Of a stretch of DNA of 64,000 bases, positions 22,863-34,439 are shown piece after piece (position 1 is the stretch's first letter; every line of letters starts with the position of its first letter). This DNA comes from Cepaea nemoralis (Eukaryota > Mollusca > Gastropoda > Stylommatophora > Helicidae), in NCBI GenBank assembly GCA_014155875.1, contig JACEFZ010002047.1, forward strand, positions 62,001 through 126,000, written 5' to 3'. Position numbers and translations under genes: made by a program. The notes beneath the pieces are model-generated. The model did no database searches. It had not been told where the DNA came from and saw nothing but the letters and a program-made list of their open reading frames with translations.

Positions 22863-22917
22863 TAGCTAGAAAATTATGTAATATTTTTTTTTAAAATGTG
22901 TCCTCAAGCAGTTTTCT

Positions 22918-23146
22918 GCAGAATGGATAAGAACGCTCGCTCTTAAACTTCCAGTGTGCTGATGCCGAGGTAGGAGGTTTGACTAAAATTTCGACTTCTC
23001 GTCCTTGACTAGGGGACGTAAATTACAAGTACCTCAGAAGTCGGAGTGGGTTCACCTGATGGCGAGGGACACTGCTAACAGGGGAAGCTAATCCACATTC
23101 AAGTAGCATGTGTATGGACTACCCCGAGTTCACAGCGAGCAAACAT
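22918..23146 (+). mobile_element. SINE-C reference copy
   Basis: Most complete SINE-C: GAATGGATAAGAACGCTCGC, CTTCCAGTGTGCTGATGCC, AGGAGGTTTGACTAAAAT (B-box region), ACGTAAATTACAAGTACCTC, CACCTGATGGCGAGGGACAC, and end TATGGACTACCCCGAGTTC. The tRNA-like A-box is weak. Confidence 0.85.
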
Positions 23147-23689
23147 CAAACTTTTCCCCAGTGATTATGCAAGGGAATTTTGTGTAATTGTGCAGGGCAA
23201 CTGACAAATTTAATGAACTGACATGTCACCCAAAGTTGGTAAAACAAATGGTAAACCTAGAATGATTGAAAAAGACATCAAACAATCACAATATCAAACA
23301 TGAAGCTGACAAATGGTTACAGGTAAACTGACTGGATTAAAAGACAACAATAGACCCACTATATTTGGCTGTATTCACAACAAAACATGTATATTATGAT
23401 GGTTCCGTTGCCCAGCTACTGAGTTAAGTGCATGGAGTAACATTGTAAGCTGTGGATTTCAAGTGGAATGCATTTACATCTGTCCATGGTGGTTTATATT
23501 GTGAACAGAAAAATGACGGGTGGTCAGTTGCTGAACTAGCTGGTTTTTCCTTATGGAGTATTGTGTGTGCAATTGATGGTTTTCTAGTGACTGTAGTTTC
23601 CATGGATGATAAACTATAACTTTGGTGGTGGACTGTTGTGTTGGCATTCTGACAGTAGCCTTGTGCATGTATGCCTGTGCGTGCCATTG

Positions 23690-23830
23690 GTTTGTCGGGA
23701 CGGCTGTCTGTTCCACTTTTAACATGGGACAGTGAGGAGTATTGCTGTGATATTGACTGGCACAGGATCGCAGCATTATGGGGTGACCCTTTGCCGTGAA
23801 GTTGGAACCACGACTAATGACTAATGTATA
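23690..23830 (+). repeat. Unnamed dispersed repeat, copy 1
   Basis: About 140 bp matching 43050-43205 in inverse orientation: TTTGTCGGGACGGCTGTCTG, CAGTGAGGAGTATTGCTGTG, GTGAAGTTGGAACCACGACT. Overlapping ORFs are not convincing. Region 23147-23690 shows nothing else. Confidence 0.7.
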
Positions 23831-23900
23831 TGATGTGGTGGATAGAAGGGGGAAGACAGCACTCACATAGAGGAAACAATATGTCGGTATAAAGACATTG

Positions 23901-24150
23901 TCGGCGCGTCTGGCTCAGGGGGTTGGTGAGAACAGTTTTACAACTCCCTGACATACCAGGCTGAGGGTCGTAAATCAGCTGCAGGCAATATGGGAAAAGA
24001 TCACTATGTGTTGATTTTAATGATATGAGCATTGGCCTTTCAGAAAGCAATGACAAAGTACTGAAGGTAAAATTGCCTGGGAAATCACAAGCAGCCAATC
24101 AATGCTGGGGTTGATTTGTGATGTCCTGTTAAAGAACATGGAATTAAAAC
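23901..24150 (+). mobile_element. SINE-B copy
   Basis: Diverged head (GTCTGGCTCAGGGGGTTGG) and 3' part TTTCAGAAAGCAATGACAAA, GATGTCCTGTTAAAGAACAT. It is followed almost directly by a SINE-A. Confidence 0.75.
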
Positions 24151-24162
24151 AGACTTTTACTG

Positions 24163-24380
24163 GGGGTCTCCATGGTGAAGTGTTTAAGCTGCCTACTTCA
24201 CATTTCAAAGGTGGTGGGTTTGTTTCTGGAGTCTATCATTTGGTTCATGAACGCAATTTTCTTGGAGACTTGGGGGGGGGGGGGGGTCGTTGCTGCAGCT
24301 ATGGAGTTCATGCTTTTCATGACCTTTCGGTAGGTTACTCTACAGAAAGAGACAGAGCCATATAGGATAGAAACAAAAAG
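24163..24380 (+). mobile_element. SINE-A copy
   Basis: Head GGGGTCTCCATGGTGAAGTG, B-box-like GGTGGGTTTGTTTCTGG, a G14-class tract at 24271-24286 in the body, and the SINE-A piece AGACAGAGCCATATAGGATA. Confidence 0.85.
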
Positions 24381-24639
24381 TCTCAGCATGTTCTGTGAGT
24401 CTGTGACAGTCAAAAGAGAAGAGAATGTGAAAAACAAAGATGATAAAGTCTCACACTTAGAGAAAACAACAGCTATCAAGGCTATCAGAAACGTACATTA
24501 TCAACCCAGCAATAACTACCACACTACTGACTGACAAGAACAGGTCACCCTTCTTCACCCCAGGACGAGGCATAACAAACTCAATAAACACATGCATTCT
24601 TGACTGGTTCACTTCTATGGACAAGTGGACTAAGGAAGC

Positions 24640-25225
24640 AAACAGCTGAACATGTTCTACTGTACAGTGAATTCGGAAAGATGTGCTGGCCCTCTGAATC
24701 AACACTAAACTCCAAGCAAACATTTTCTATTCTACAGTGAATTCATAAAGATATACTGGCCAACTGAATCAACACTAAACTCCAAGCAAACATTTTCTAT
24801 TGTACAGTGAATTCAGAAAGATATACTGGCCAACTGAATCAGCACTAAACTCCAAGCAAACATTTTCTATTGTACAGTGAATTCAGAAAGATATACTGGC
24901 CAAGTGAATCAACACTAAACTCCAACAAATGACTGAACATGTTCTACTGTACAGTGAATTCAGAAAGATATACTGGCCCATTGAATCAACACTAAACTCC
25001 AAGCAAACATTTTCTATTGTACAGTGAATTCAGAAAGATATACTGGCCAACTGAATCAGCACTAAACTCCAACAAATGACTGAACATGTTCTACTCTACA
25101 GTCAATTCAGAAAGATATACTGGCCAACTGAATCAACACTAAACTCCAAGCAAACATTTCTATTGTACAGTGAATTCAGAAAGATATATGGCTCACTGAA
25201 TCAACACTAAACTCCAAGAGAATGC
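24640..25225. repeat. 70-bp minisatellite with shortened units
   Basis: Unit contains TACAGTGAATTCAGAAAGAT, ATACTGGCCAACTGAATCAA, CACTAAACTCCAAGCAAACA. Starts at 24711, 24781 and 24851 fix the 70-bp period; two later units carry an alternative ATGACTGAACATGTTCTAC piece. Confidence 0.93.
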
Positions 25226-25530
25226 CTGGTTCCTCATGAGACCCCCTTTCACAATGCAACCATCAAAGACATACTCACAAGAAGAAAAGACAAAATAAAA
25301 TTACATAAGCCCAATGCCCTAAGGAGAACCAAAATAGTCTGGTTCATCGTGAGAGATCGCTTCACAATGCAACCATCAAAGACATAATCATAAGAAGAAA
25401 AGACAAAATAAAATTACGTAAGCCAAATGCCCTAAGGAGAACCAAAATCAAAATACAAAATACTGCCTAGTTTGTCATGAGAGCTCGCTTCACAATACAA
25501 GCATCAAAGAATCAAAGACACACTCATAAG
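25225..25530. repeat. About 115-125-bp tandem repeat, 3 copies
   Basis: Each unit holds TTCACAATGCAACCATCAAA, AAGAAAAGACAAAATAAAAT, and GCCCTAAGGAGAACCAAAAT. Region 25530-25945 has no recognised feature. Confidence 0.88.
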
Positions 25531-25944
25531 CAGAATAACAGCAACATGAAAGGTAAGCTTCTCATTACATAAAACCCAATGCTCTAAAAAAGAACACAAC
25601 CTACAAAAACAAGATATGTCAGAATAAATCTGTATAACAAATCATTGTCTATTTTCAGATGCAAAAAAACAAACAAACAACAACAACCATAACAATCATT
25701 CTGTTTACCCCCACCATCATTAACTACAACAGGTAAACTAAACTAAAGACACAAGTCATGTCAAGTCATTCAGACAACTTCATTAATACTCCCAGTCAGC
25801 GCTGCAATGTTACCCAAAAAACGCAAAGAAGTAAGGTCACTCTTACACACTGCAATGTTGCAGAGAGAAAGTATGGCACACCAGTGTCAAACAAACAAAA
25901 CATTGTGGCTGGGATTAAAATAACGTTCTTATGGTTAAATGGGC

Positions 25945-26190
25945 ATCATCATCATCATGAGCCATGCTGATAAGCGTGGCGGTCATATTTCTCTATCTCA
26001 CACAATCACCACAGTCATGGATCAGCTCTGTGTTCATGTCTCGACCTTGCCACGTGGCCAAGCCATCCAGATATTTACTTCTCTGCCTTCCTGATATTCT
26101 TTTCATATCAATCTTGCCAGTTGTAAAAAAGTTCTCTAGTTTATTTCTCATGGTGTGTCCAAACATGTGTGACTGTCTATATCATTTCAA
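25945..26190 (-). pseudogene. RTE-like LINE 3' fragment
   Basis: It begins with (CAT)n and runs through the family blocks (AAGCCATCCAGATATTTACT, ATCTTGCCAGTTGT). It passes straight into the 36-bp minisatellite. Confidence 0.75.
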
Positions 26191-26545
26191 ATTGTCAGTC
26201 TCAGACCATCCGGCATAATTTCTCCTTGCCACAGTCTCAGACCATCCGGCATAATTTCTCCTTGCTGCAGTCTCAGACCATCTGGCATCATTTCTCCTTG
26301 CCACAGTCTCAGACCATCCGGCATAATTTCTCCTTGCCGCAGTCTCAGACCATCCGGCATCATTTCTCCTTGCCACAGTCTCAGACCATCCGGCATAATT
26401 TCTCCTTGCCGCAGTCTCAGACCATCCGGCATCATTTCTCCTTGCCACAGTCTCAGACCATCCAAAATCATTTCTCCTTGTTACAGTCTCAGACCATCCG
26501 GCATAATTTCTCCTTGCCACAGTCTCATACCGGCATCATTTCTCC
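26190..26545. repeat. 36-bp minisatellite, about 10 copies
   Basis: Unit CTCAGACCATCCGGCATAAT plus TTCTCCTTGCCACAGT, alternating in pairs (TAATTT/TCATTT and CCACAG/CCGCAG), which indicates a 72-bp higher-order unit. Reading frames are open in several phases on both strands; none looks like a gene. Confidence 0.94.
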
Positions 26546-26584
26546 TTGCCACAGCCTTAGGCCATGCAGCATCATTTCTCTCAT

Positions 26585-26790
26585 TCTGCTTCTGCCTCTT
26601 GTGGTGATGATTTTTCTGGGGTCAACCCAGCTTCATAAAATGGGTACCAAGTACTTTTCAGTATTTTTTGAAAATTGTCTGGGGTCTCAAACTCATTATG
26701 CTGTTGATCTAGAATATTTGAAGTCCTAATGCTTCACTCTTAGAGAAGGATCTGCCATGTGACTGCATTGATCTCAATGCCTGTTGACGA
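26585..26790 (+). mobile_element. SINE-F body without head
   Basis: GGGGTCAACCCAGCTTCATA, AAACTCATTATGCTGTTGAT, TAGAATATTTGAAGTCCTAA, and ATGCTTCACTC match the SINE-F 3' region. Confidence 0.6.
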
Positions 26791-26853
26791 CGCTGCTGTA
26801 CTTCTGTAATGATTTATTCACATAACACATTAGCAACTTCCCAACACCAGTTA

Positions 26854-27092
26854 CCGGCTCTGTGACGAAGTTGTTACGGACCTAATTTATAATCCCGCAT
26901 ACCACATTTGAAACACAGCTGTGGGCGATTCGAAAGCAGACCGCCTTGCACTGATTTTAATACAATGGTATGACTGCTGGTCAATTAGAAAGCAATGTCA
27001 AACTACTGAATGTAAACTTGCTAAGAAATCACAAACAGCCAAAAAATTCAGGAGTTGACTGCAATGTCCTGTGAAGGATATGCAAGTAACTT
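26854..27092 (+). mobile_element. SINE-B copy
   Basis: Head CCGGCTCTGTGACGAAG.TGTTACGG, B-box-like TTTGAAACACAGC, and end CCTGTGAAGGATATGCAAGT. It lies just upstream of the RTE LINE. Confidence 0.9.
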
Positions 27093-27277
27093 TAACACCA
27101 GTAAAGCCCCATGATCAACCCAGCCTCAAGATCCAGGTATCAGATTTACATGGGAAAAGCATCTTTTGTTTCATTCCATGACAGAATTTACGACAATCTA
27201 ATAGACCTTTTATAAAAAGACCACCATGTGAATGTGGAAGACAAGGGGAAACCACCACATTATCTTCCCAAGACTTC

Positions 27278-30241
27278 ATGGCCAAACATAAATCAAAGTT
27301 AGTGAAGGACGTTAATGGCTGTCTTAGGGCATCCTCGTCCGGTAGGGACAGTCATGAGCCACAGGTGACACCAGACCGTCATCCAGCTACTGATGGCAAA
27401 ATCATAACTAAAATAAATAAATTTAGAATAGGAACATGGAATGTTAGGACATTAAATGAGCTAGGAAAGTTGACCAATGTTCTAGGAGAGATGGATAGCA
27501 TGAAAATGAATATACTAGGCGTTAGTGAGATGAGATGGAAGGGATCGGGCAAAATTATAGCTGACAATCATACAATAATTTATTCTGGAGGGGATACACA
27601 TGAAAAAGGTGTAGGAATAATATTAGACGAAAAAACAGCCAAGTCAATTAATGGATACTGGTGTATTTCAGATAGAGTTATTATGGTAAAAATCAAAGGC
27701 AAACCAATAGACATAAATATTATACAAGTATATGCACCAACAGCAAGCAGTAGTGATGAAGAAATACAACACTTTTACGACGAAATAGAAATGGCGATGG
27801 CTCAAATTGGATCACAAGAAATAAAAATAATACTTGGTGATTTTAATGCAAAAGTAGGAAAGGGAAAAATGGAGGATGTAGTGGGGAATTATGGTTTAGG
27901 TACAAGAAATGAAAGAGGGGAAAAGCTAATAGAATGGGCAAATATCAATGAGATGATAATTGGAAACACATGGTTTAAACACCATAAAAGACGACTGTAC
28001 ACATGGATAAGCCCTGATAAGAAAACACGCAACCAAATTGACTACATACTAATTAATAAAAGATTTAGAAATGCTTTAATTAATGTAAAGACAATGCCTG
28101 GTGCTGACTGTAATAGTGATCATGTACCACTATGTGGACAAATAAAAGTAAGATTAAAGAGAGGGAAAAAAATGGTTAAGAACATGAGACTTAATAAAGA
28201 GGTTCTGAAAATAGATAAAGAAATGCAAGAACAATACAGAGTGACTGTGAAAAATAGGTACAATGCAATAACTAAAATACAGAGTATAGATGAACAATGG
28301 GAAATGTTAAGGGACTCCATTCATCAAACTAGCAAAGAAGTATTACCGGAGAGAGGCAAAATAGCTAAGAAAAAATGGATGAATGAAGATATCTTAAAAC
28401 TGATGGACAAAAGAAAACAGAGTAAAAATGACAAACAAGAATACGCTAAGATAAATAAAGAAATAAAAGATAAATGTGGGAAGGCTAAAGAAACTTGGTT
28501 AAACGAGCAATGCAAAAAAATTGAATTAAATTCCATTAAAGATACAAAAAATATGCACAGACAAATCAGTGAGCTTACAGGAAGAAAAATAAGAATAAAT
28601 ACAGGGTGTTTGAAATCAAAAACAGGAAAGATAATATTAGAGGAAGATGCTATAATGAAGAGGTGGAATGAGTATATAAGAGAATTATATGAAGGAGAAA
28701 GGGGAGAATTAACAGAAGATAGTAACTTAGAAGGTCCACCTATTCTGAAAGAAGAAGTCGCTGACGCTATGAAACGTATGAAGAAAGGAAAAACAGCTGG
28801 GCCAGATGAAATCACAATAGAAGAATTAGAAGTATTGGGAGAATTTGGAGTAGATATATTAACCAAAATGTTGAATGATATTTACAGCAGTGGATATTTA
28901 CCCAGTGATATGCTGAAATCTTTATTTATAGCTATACCAAAAAGACCAGGAGCAATTGATTGTGAAGATTTTCGTACAATTAACCTTATAAACCATATCA
29001 CTAAGCTTCTACTCAGAATCATAATGAGAAGAATCAAAAAGAAAATAAAAATGGAAATTAGTGAAGAACAGTATGGATTTGTGGAAGGAAAGGGCACAAA
29101 CAATGCAATTTATACATTACGGACACTAATAGAAAGGTCAATAGAGAAACAGAGAGACATATATTTGTGCTTCATAGATTATACTAAGGCATTTGATAAA
29201 GTAAAACATGATGAACTGATTAAAATGTTGGAAGATATCAACATTGATGGAAAAGATTTAAGAATAATAAAGAATGTTTACTGGAACCAAGTAGCAGCAA
29301 TTAAAATGGGAAATAAAGAGGGTAGTTACGAACAGATAAAGCTAGGAGTAAGACAAGGGTGTGTCTTGTCACCAGATCTTTTCTCCCTGTATAGCGAAGT
29401 AATAATGAGAGAGATCAAAGAGATGCCAGGAATACTAGTTGGAGGTTATAATATAAATAATATACGCTATGCAGATGACACAGTATTGGTGGCGGATAAT
29501 TCAACAGACCTACAACAATTATTAGACGTTGTAGTAACAGAGAGTGCAAGGAAAGGACTCTCCTTGAATATAAGAAAACAGTAACAATGGTAATATCAAA
29601 GAAAATGGTGACACCAAAATGTGACATAGAAATAGAAGGGAAAATCCTTAACCAAGTTGATAATTTTAGATACCTAGGGGCATTTATAACATCAGATGGA
29701 AGATTGTACAACAGAGATTAGGAGTAGAATAGGGCAGGCAAAAGCCGCTTTTCAGAAAATGAAGAGTATCTTATGCAATAAGTCACTATCACTGAATGTA
29801 AGAAAGAGAGTGCTGAAATGCTATGTAGAACCAGTTTTGCTGTATGGCAGTGAATCTTGGAACGTAAATGAACAAATTAAGAAGAAATTAGAAGCAACAG
29901 AGATGTGGTTCCTGAGACGAATGTTGCGAATTCCTTGGACTGCCAGAGTAACTAACGACGACTGCCTGAAACAGGCTAATGAAACTAGAACATTATATAC
30001 AACAATAAGACAGAGACAAACATCTTTCTTCGGTCACGTGATGAGAAGAGAGGCATTGGAGAACATCGTAACAACTGGAAAGATCGAGGGGAAGAGAGGC
30101 AGAGGTAGACCAAGAGAAGTGATGCTGGACGGATTGAGACGGTGGCATGGAGGAATATCAGCACCAGAGTTGATCCAGAAAACCAAAGACCGAGATCTAT
30201 GGAGAGCCATGAACGCCTACGCCAGCCGGCACGGCACTTGA
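27278..30241 (+). pseudogene. Near-complete RTE-like LINE: endonuclease-reverse transcriptase ORF with two compensating frameshifts
   Basis: From the ATG at 27278 one frame runs 768 codons to TAA at 29582. It shows an APE-type endonuclease: IGTWNVRTLN (residues 51-60), ILGVSEMRWKG, IILGDFNAKVG, IDYILINKR, SDHVPL (about 279-284). The reverse transcriptase follows: EQYGFVEGKGTNNA, FIDYTKAFDKV (about 631), GVRQGCVLSPD, RYADDTVLVA (about 730-739). A one-base loss near 29577-29580 and a one-base gain near 29703-29705 leave about 125 bases out of phase. After that the original frame resumes to the stop at 30239-30241 (PVLLYGSESWNVNEQ, MWFLRRMLRIPWTAR, GHVMRREALENI, GKRGRGRPREVM). Total length (about 987 codons) is normal for an RTE ORF. 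The 3' UTR is almost absent: the stop lies within (TGA)n. In the host gene it is antisense, in the largest intron. The clade assignment is inferred. Confidence 0.93.
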
Positions 30242-30255
30242 TGATGATGATGACA
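30240..30255 (+). repeat. (TGA)n 3' tail of the RTE-like LINE
   Basis: TTGATGATGATGATGAC ends the element. The same motif, as CATCATCATC, marks the truncated minus-strand copies at 8391, 18027, 25945 and 50340. Confidence 0.8.
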
Positions 30256-30489
30256 ATTTAATTCTGAATGCAGATTACACATCTGAGGAGGAATGCAATA
30301 GGATAAGCAGAAGAAGAAGCAGAGGAGGAAGAACAGTAAGAGCTAGGAGAAGGAGGTGAAATAAGAAGATGTATCTTTCTGGGGTTACTTATATTAATAA
30401 ACTGGGTTCGGCATAGAGGTGTGCATTTGTATAAGAACCATTGGTTTCTAATGATATCACATATCCTTCCTGATCTCGTGGGTTAAAAA

Positions 30490-30594
30490 GTTAGTTGCAT
30501 ATCCTTTACAGGATGTCGCAGTCAACCTCAGCCTATTTTGGCTGTTTGTGATCTCTTGGCAAGTTTACGTTCAGTAGTTTGCCATTGCTTTCTT
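30490..30594 (-). mobile_element. SINE-B 3' fragment
   Basis: GTTGCATATCCTTTACAGGA, TTGGCAAGTTTACGTTCAGT, AGTTTGCCATTGCTTTCT are the reverse complement of the SINE-B tail; the head is absent. The stretch 30600-31813 holds no recognised feature apart from a possible tRNA-like head at 30978-31045 (GTGCGGTGCAGTGGCATAG). Confidence 0.75.
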
Positions 30595-31813
30595 AATGTG
30601 GGTAATGAGATCAAAGACCTAACCTTCTTAGATCTGAGCAGAAAACAGGAGGTTTCTGTGCAAGTTGCATACATGAAAAATTTCAAAGCAACTGGAAAAT
30701 TGTTAGGAAATAAAAACTACCTACCAGATACAACCCGTAGAGGAAGGAAACCGGACACAAGCGCACGCTGAAGTGGGACACACTGACCATGAGGTGTGTA
30801 ACACACTCCCTTCAAGAGAGGATCCAGCAAGAATAAGGCTAAAACACTGAAGTGCAGGCAGCTGCCGTACCTCGATTCCACTTTGACCCACAAATAGCAA
30901 GTAGCAACAAGCAATAGGCATGCAGTCCAGTTGAAACTATGACTTGAATGTGCTAATTCTTTTGTGGTGTTTTCACAAAGTGCGGTGCAGTGGCATAGTT
31001 GATAGGGAGCTGGGCTGATAATGCCATAAGAGCTGCCGGTCAAAGGTAAGATGTCTGTGTTTGCTGCCTCACTAAGTGATGGAAAACCTGGCGACCTATT
31101 CCTCCGTTCATGTGGGCCTAAAAGTGTGATGGCTCTATCACATTACAGACCCATAAGGGGTTTCTACTTCGGGACATATTTATTATTCAAAACAATGTTT
31201 TCTGTAGAGAATTTTAATAACGAAGAAACAAACAATAGATCACACGATTTATTGCCTGGTATATTTTGCTGCATCTCGTCAGGAACATACGACAGAAATC
31301 AAACAACATAAAATGGGGACAATGCATTTCAAGAGTTGAATTAGGAAAACAAAACACACAAAATGGTCGCTTAATAAAGGTCACTGAAGCAATCACCATT
31401 AATCGACAGAAGCCAGCCTTGTGCAAACAGAAAGACATGATAGTCAGTTTAAAATTACTGTGATAGACAACTGAAATTACTCTGTGAATATGTGCATATT
31501 TCAGCTTGAAGGATTTATCTAATCACTTTATGTTGTGTGATTCTCTTCTGCATTATTTATTATAAAAAGAAACTGGAATTATTGATAGAAATATCTGCCC
31601 GTAGTGGGGATGTCGATACTGGTCTTAATTGATAGACTCTTGAAATGAAGATGTAAAAGTGAAACAAATAGGTATCCGCAGATCAGACCCTGCAGAGAAA
31701 TGACTAAGCTCAGGCACATGGCCATACTCTACAACAAACCCAGGCCATATGAAGAGAAATCATTGTGGGAAAATGAATAACAATCATAAAAATGAAGACT
31801 AATAATAGTGATA

Positions 31814-32016
31814 AGCCTGTCTCCCTGGCCTAGGAGTTACACAACTTTCTCCGTAATCCCGTATACACTCATGAGTAACGTGACATGTGCGAGAATCGGT
31901 AGCTGTTCTCTCCGCGTCGGTAACTTACGGGGTATGTGAGCCGGTCGCTCAGAAAGCAATGACAAACTGCTGAGCGTAATCTTGCCAAGAAATCAACAAT
32001 GCGATCAAAAAAAAAA
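31814..32016 (+). mobile_element. SINE-B copy, GC-rich subtype
   Basis: Same subtype as 9661-9900 and 13975-14220: CTCCCTGGCCTAGGAGTTAC, TGTGAGCCGGTCGCTCAGAA, AATCTTGCCAAGAAATCAAC, then an A-run. Confidence 0.85.
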
Positions 32017-32477
32017 TTATGATAAAATAATGTTCTGGAAATATAAGTCATGAATAAATTAAACCACAACACACAAATCTGACATTTTGGCCCTAATAAC
32101 CTTCTTTAGTAACAACATAACCAGGGTTAACGAAAAAAATTATTATTATAACTACCAACGAATGAAATATACAAAATATATAAATAAGCCCAGAAATGAA
32201 AATAAAGTAGATATAAAGAATTTCAGACACATTTTCTAATGTAACTAAAGATTTGGTTAAAAAAAATGGAAGTCAAGCTTCAGATCTCAAGGGCCATAAC
32301 CATGACAATTATCATGGCACTTTTTAAATGGAAGTTAAATCCCCTATTGTATCCTTTTCTATCTTTTAGATGCCTTATATACAGAAAAACTGAGGTTGTA
32401 ACATTCCTACTTAGGAAACTTTACAGAGTATGTGTCTTACATGACATATCCCTTACAGAATATGTCCCATACAAATA

Positions 32478-33365
32478 CAAAGCAAACTGCTTAAGGCGAT
32501 CTCAGATGTGGCAAACTTCTGTTGTGATGAACAATTTGTCAACCCCTGGCAATTGTTTTCTTATTCTTTGTACAAAAAATGTCCGGTTAAGTGGAATCCG
32601 TTCATCACGAATTTTCGGATTTGCTGAACGATTAAACATGTTCTGATTATATAATCAGATCTGCTTAATGCAAACTTTTTTCAAATATCTGGATATTTGC
32701 ACAACTTTTCGGCTATTTTCGGAAATTGTGCGCTTCGTTGGCGTTAGAATTTGAGTTATTTCCATCTAAAAATGGCTGGAAAGTTACAATTCATATCTTT
32801 GAAAAGAAAGATGTAGCTATTATAAGACAAAGAAAATAGTGGCAAAAAGAAAACGGAAATTGCAAAGGAATTCAACATTCCAAAATCAACGCTTTCAGGA
32901 ATCATAAAAATAAGGATCTGAACAGAAATGTTTGACAGTGGACAAGCTGATTGTCACAGAATGAAGACCCGAAAAGTGGCATGTGCTGTGGTTGACATGG
33001 CACTCCTAAAATGATTCACCATGACAAGATCATCAAATGTTCCTGTAAATGGATTATATTAACTGCAAAGGCAGAAGAGTTAGCACTTTCTGGAAGGTCG
33101 GACTGGCTGGAAATGTAGTCCTGGCTGGTTCGGTCAGTTTAAAAAATGGCACATTACTTACAAAGCTTTGGGTGGGGAAAGGCATTCTGTTAATGTGATT
33201 TACATATTTTCTGTGTCATACATCTGTCGTATTCAATGCCAATTCATTATTGTAATCTACGTTGTAAATGCATTACCATACACTTGACCTCTTATCAGTG
33301 GAATTTCTGATAAGAAGATTTATTTCTTGGGTCCCAAGTGAATTCGTCTTATCAGTTCTGCACTG
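32478..33365 (+). mobile_element. Tigger/pogo DNA transposon with transposase remnants
   Basis: The left end (CAAAGCAAACTGCTTAAGG) and right end (inward CAGTGCAGAACTGATAAGAC) match the MITE at 11152-11326 and are flanked by TA (32476-32477, 33366-33367). Between them, 32772-33175 codes in shifting frames for the N-terminal DNA-binding part of a Tigger transposase: AKEFNIPKSTLSGIIK, then ALLKWFTMTRSSNVPVNG, LTAKAEELA, and WLVR. Stops and frameshifts, plus absence of the DDE core, show it is dead. It sits inside the 16/32-bp array. Confidence 0.88.
32772..33175 (+). pseudogene. Degraded Tigger transposase (CENP-B-like HTH region)
   Basis: Conceptual pieces in order are KLQFISLKRKM-like start, EIAKEFNIPKSTLSGIIK (psq-type HTH), MKTRKVACAVVDMALLKWF, SSNVPVNGLILTAKAEELA (Tc5/CENP-B helix), and WLVR..KKWH.TYK. 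Homologous host proteins are the TIGD and jerky families. At least three disruptions are visible. Confidence 0.82.
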
Positions 33366-33930
33366 TATATCCTTTACAGAGTACGTGCCTTACATAATAT
33401 ATCCATTACAAAATATGTTCTTTACAGTGTCAGTCCCTTATGTCCCTTACATGATATGTCCCTCACAGAGTATGTTCCTTACAGAATATGTCCCTTACAT
33501 AATATATCATTTACAGAATATGTCCCTTACATAATGTATCCTTTACAGAATATGTCCCTTACATAATATATCCCTTACAGAATATGTTCCTTAACGAGTG
33601 TCTTACATAATATATCCCTTGCAGAATATATCCCATACATAATATGTTCCTTAATGAGTAAGTGTCTTACATAATATATCCCTTACAGAATATATCCCAT
33701 ACATAATATGTTCCTTAATGAGTAAGTGTCTTACATAATATATCCCTTACAGAATATATCCCATACATAATATGTTCCTTAATGAGTAAGTGTCTTACAT
33801 AATATATCCCTTGCAGAATACGTTCCATACATAATATATTCCTTACACAGTATGTTCTTTATGGAGTATTTCCTTTACAGAGTATGTCCCTCACAGAATG
33901 TGTCCCTTACAGAATATGTCTCTTACATAA

Positions 33931-34175
33931 AAAAAAAAGTCGCTTAAAAGTCGACTGGGCCAACTTCATTGCACCGGGTTTTATCCCATATGGCTCGGTC
34001 CCTTTCCGTAGCACGGAAAGCGTCGTACAAAGCACGAACTCCGTAGCTTTTAGCGACGGCCCACAGGAGTCTCCGAAACATTTAACTCGTAAACCGAAGG
34101 GTACGGCCCGGAATCGAACCCACAACCTCCGGAGCACGAGGCAAACGGCTTGACCACTTAGCCACAGAGACTCCC
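33931..34175 (-). mobile_element. SINE-A copy with 13-bp target-site duplication
   Basis: Perfect GTCTCTTACATAA repeats at 33918-33930 and 34176-34188. The reversed element is the least diverged SINE-A here: GTTTTATCCCATATGGCTCG, GGAATCGAACCCACAACC, GGCTTGACCACTTAGCCAC. On its own strand it ends in a T-run. Confidence 0.95.
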
Positions 34176-34289
34176 GTCTCTTACATAATATATCCCTTAC
34201 ATAATATATCCCTCGCAGAATATGTCCTTTACAGAATATGTGCCTTACAGAGTATGTCCCTTACAGAGAAGTAAACTGGTCTATGACAG

Positions 34290-34420
34290 TGCTGAGAGCT
34301 GTGTTGGTGCAATGGTTAGCACACTTGCCGACAGGTTCAGTGGTCACATGACTGAACATGGCGCTAACACCATATGCTCAATACACCCCATGGCGTGACA
34401 TGGGCTCGTGTAGTGTGACC
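34290..34420 (+). mobile_element. tRNA-like SINE head fragment
   Basis: GCTGTGTTGGTGCAATGGTT (A-box-like) and GTGGTCACATGACTGAACAT; similar to 3120-3180. The body is not assigned. Confidence 0.45.
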
Positions 34421-34439
34421 TTTAACTACAGCTCCTCCC

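Larger units (their letters stand above)
32418..34265. repeat. 16/32-bp CCCTTACA minisatellite split by Tigger and SINE-A
   Basis: Alternating CCCTTACAGAATATGT and CCCTTACATAATATAT units occupy 32418-32477, 33367-33930 and 34176-34265. A 59-60-bp higher-order unit (GAGTAAGTGTCTTACATAAT...) repeats four times at 33595-33830. The gaps are the Tigger copy (32478-33365) and the SINE-A (33931-34175). Confidence 0.92.

Noticed and set aside
23474..23866. 130-codon minus-strand ORF
   Set aside because: Overlaps a dispersed repeat that is not open in its other copy; composition is not protein-like.
26169..26729. 186-codon ORF of QSQTIRHNFSLP repeats
   Set aside because: Product of the 36-bp array plus SINE-F sequence; reverse frames are also open.
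33367..33917. Regular short repeats resembling a CRISPR array
   Set aside because: Units are adjacent with no unique spacers, in eukaryotic DNA, with no cas genes; this is a minisatellite.
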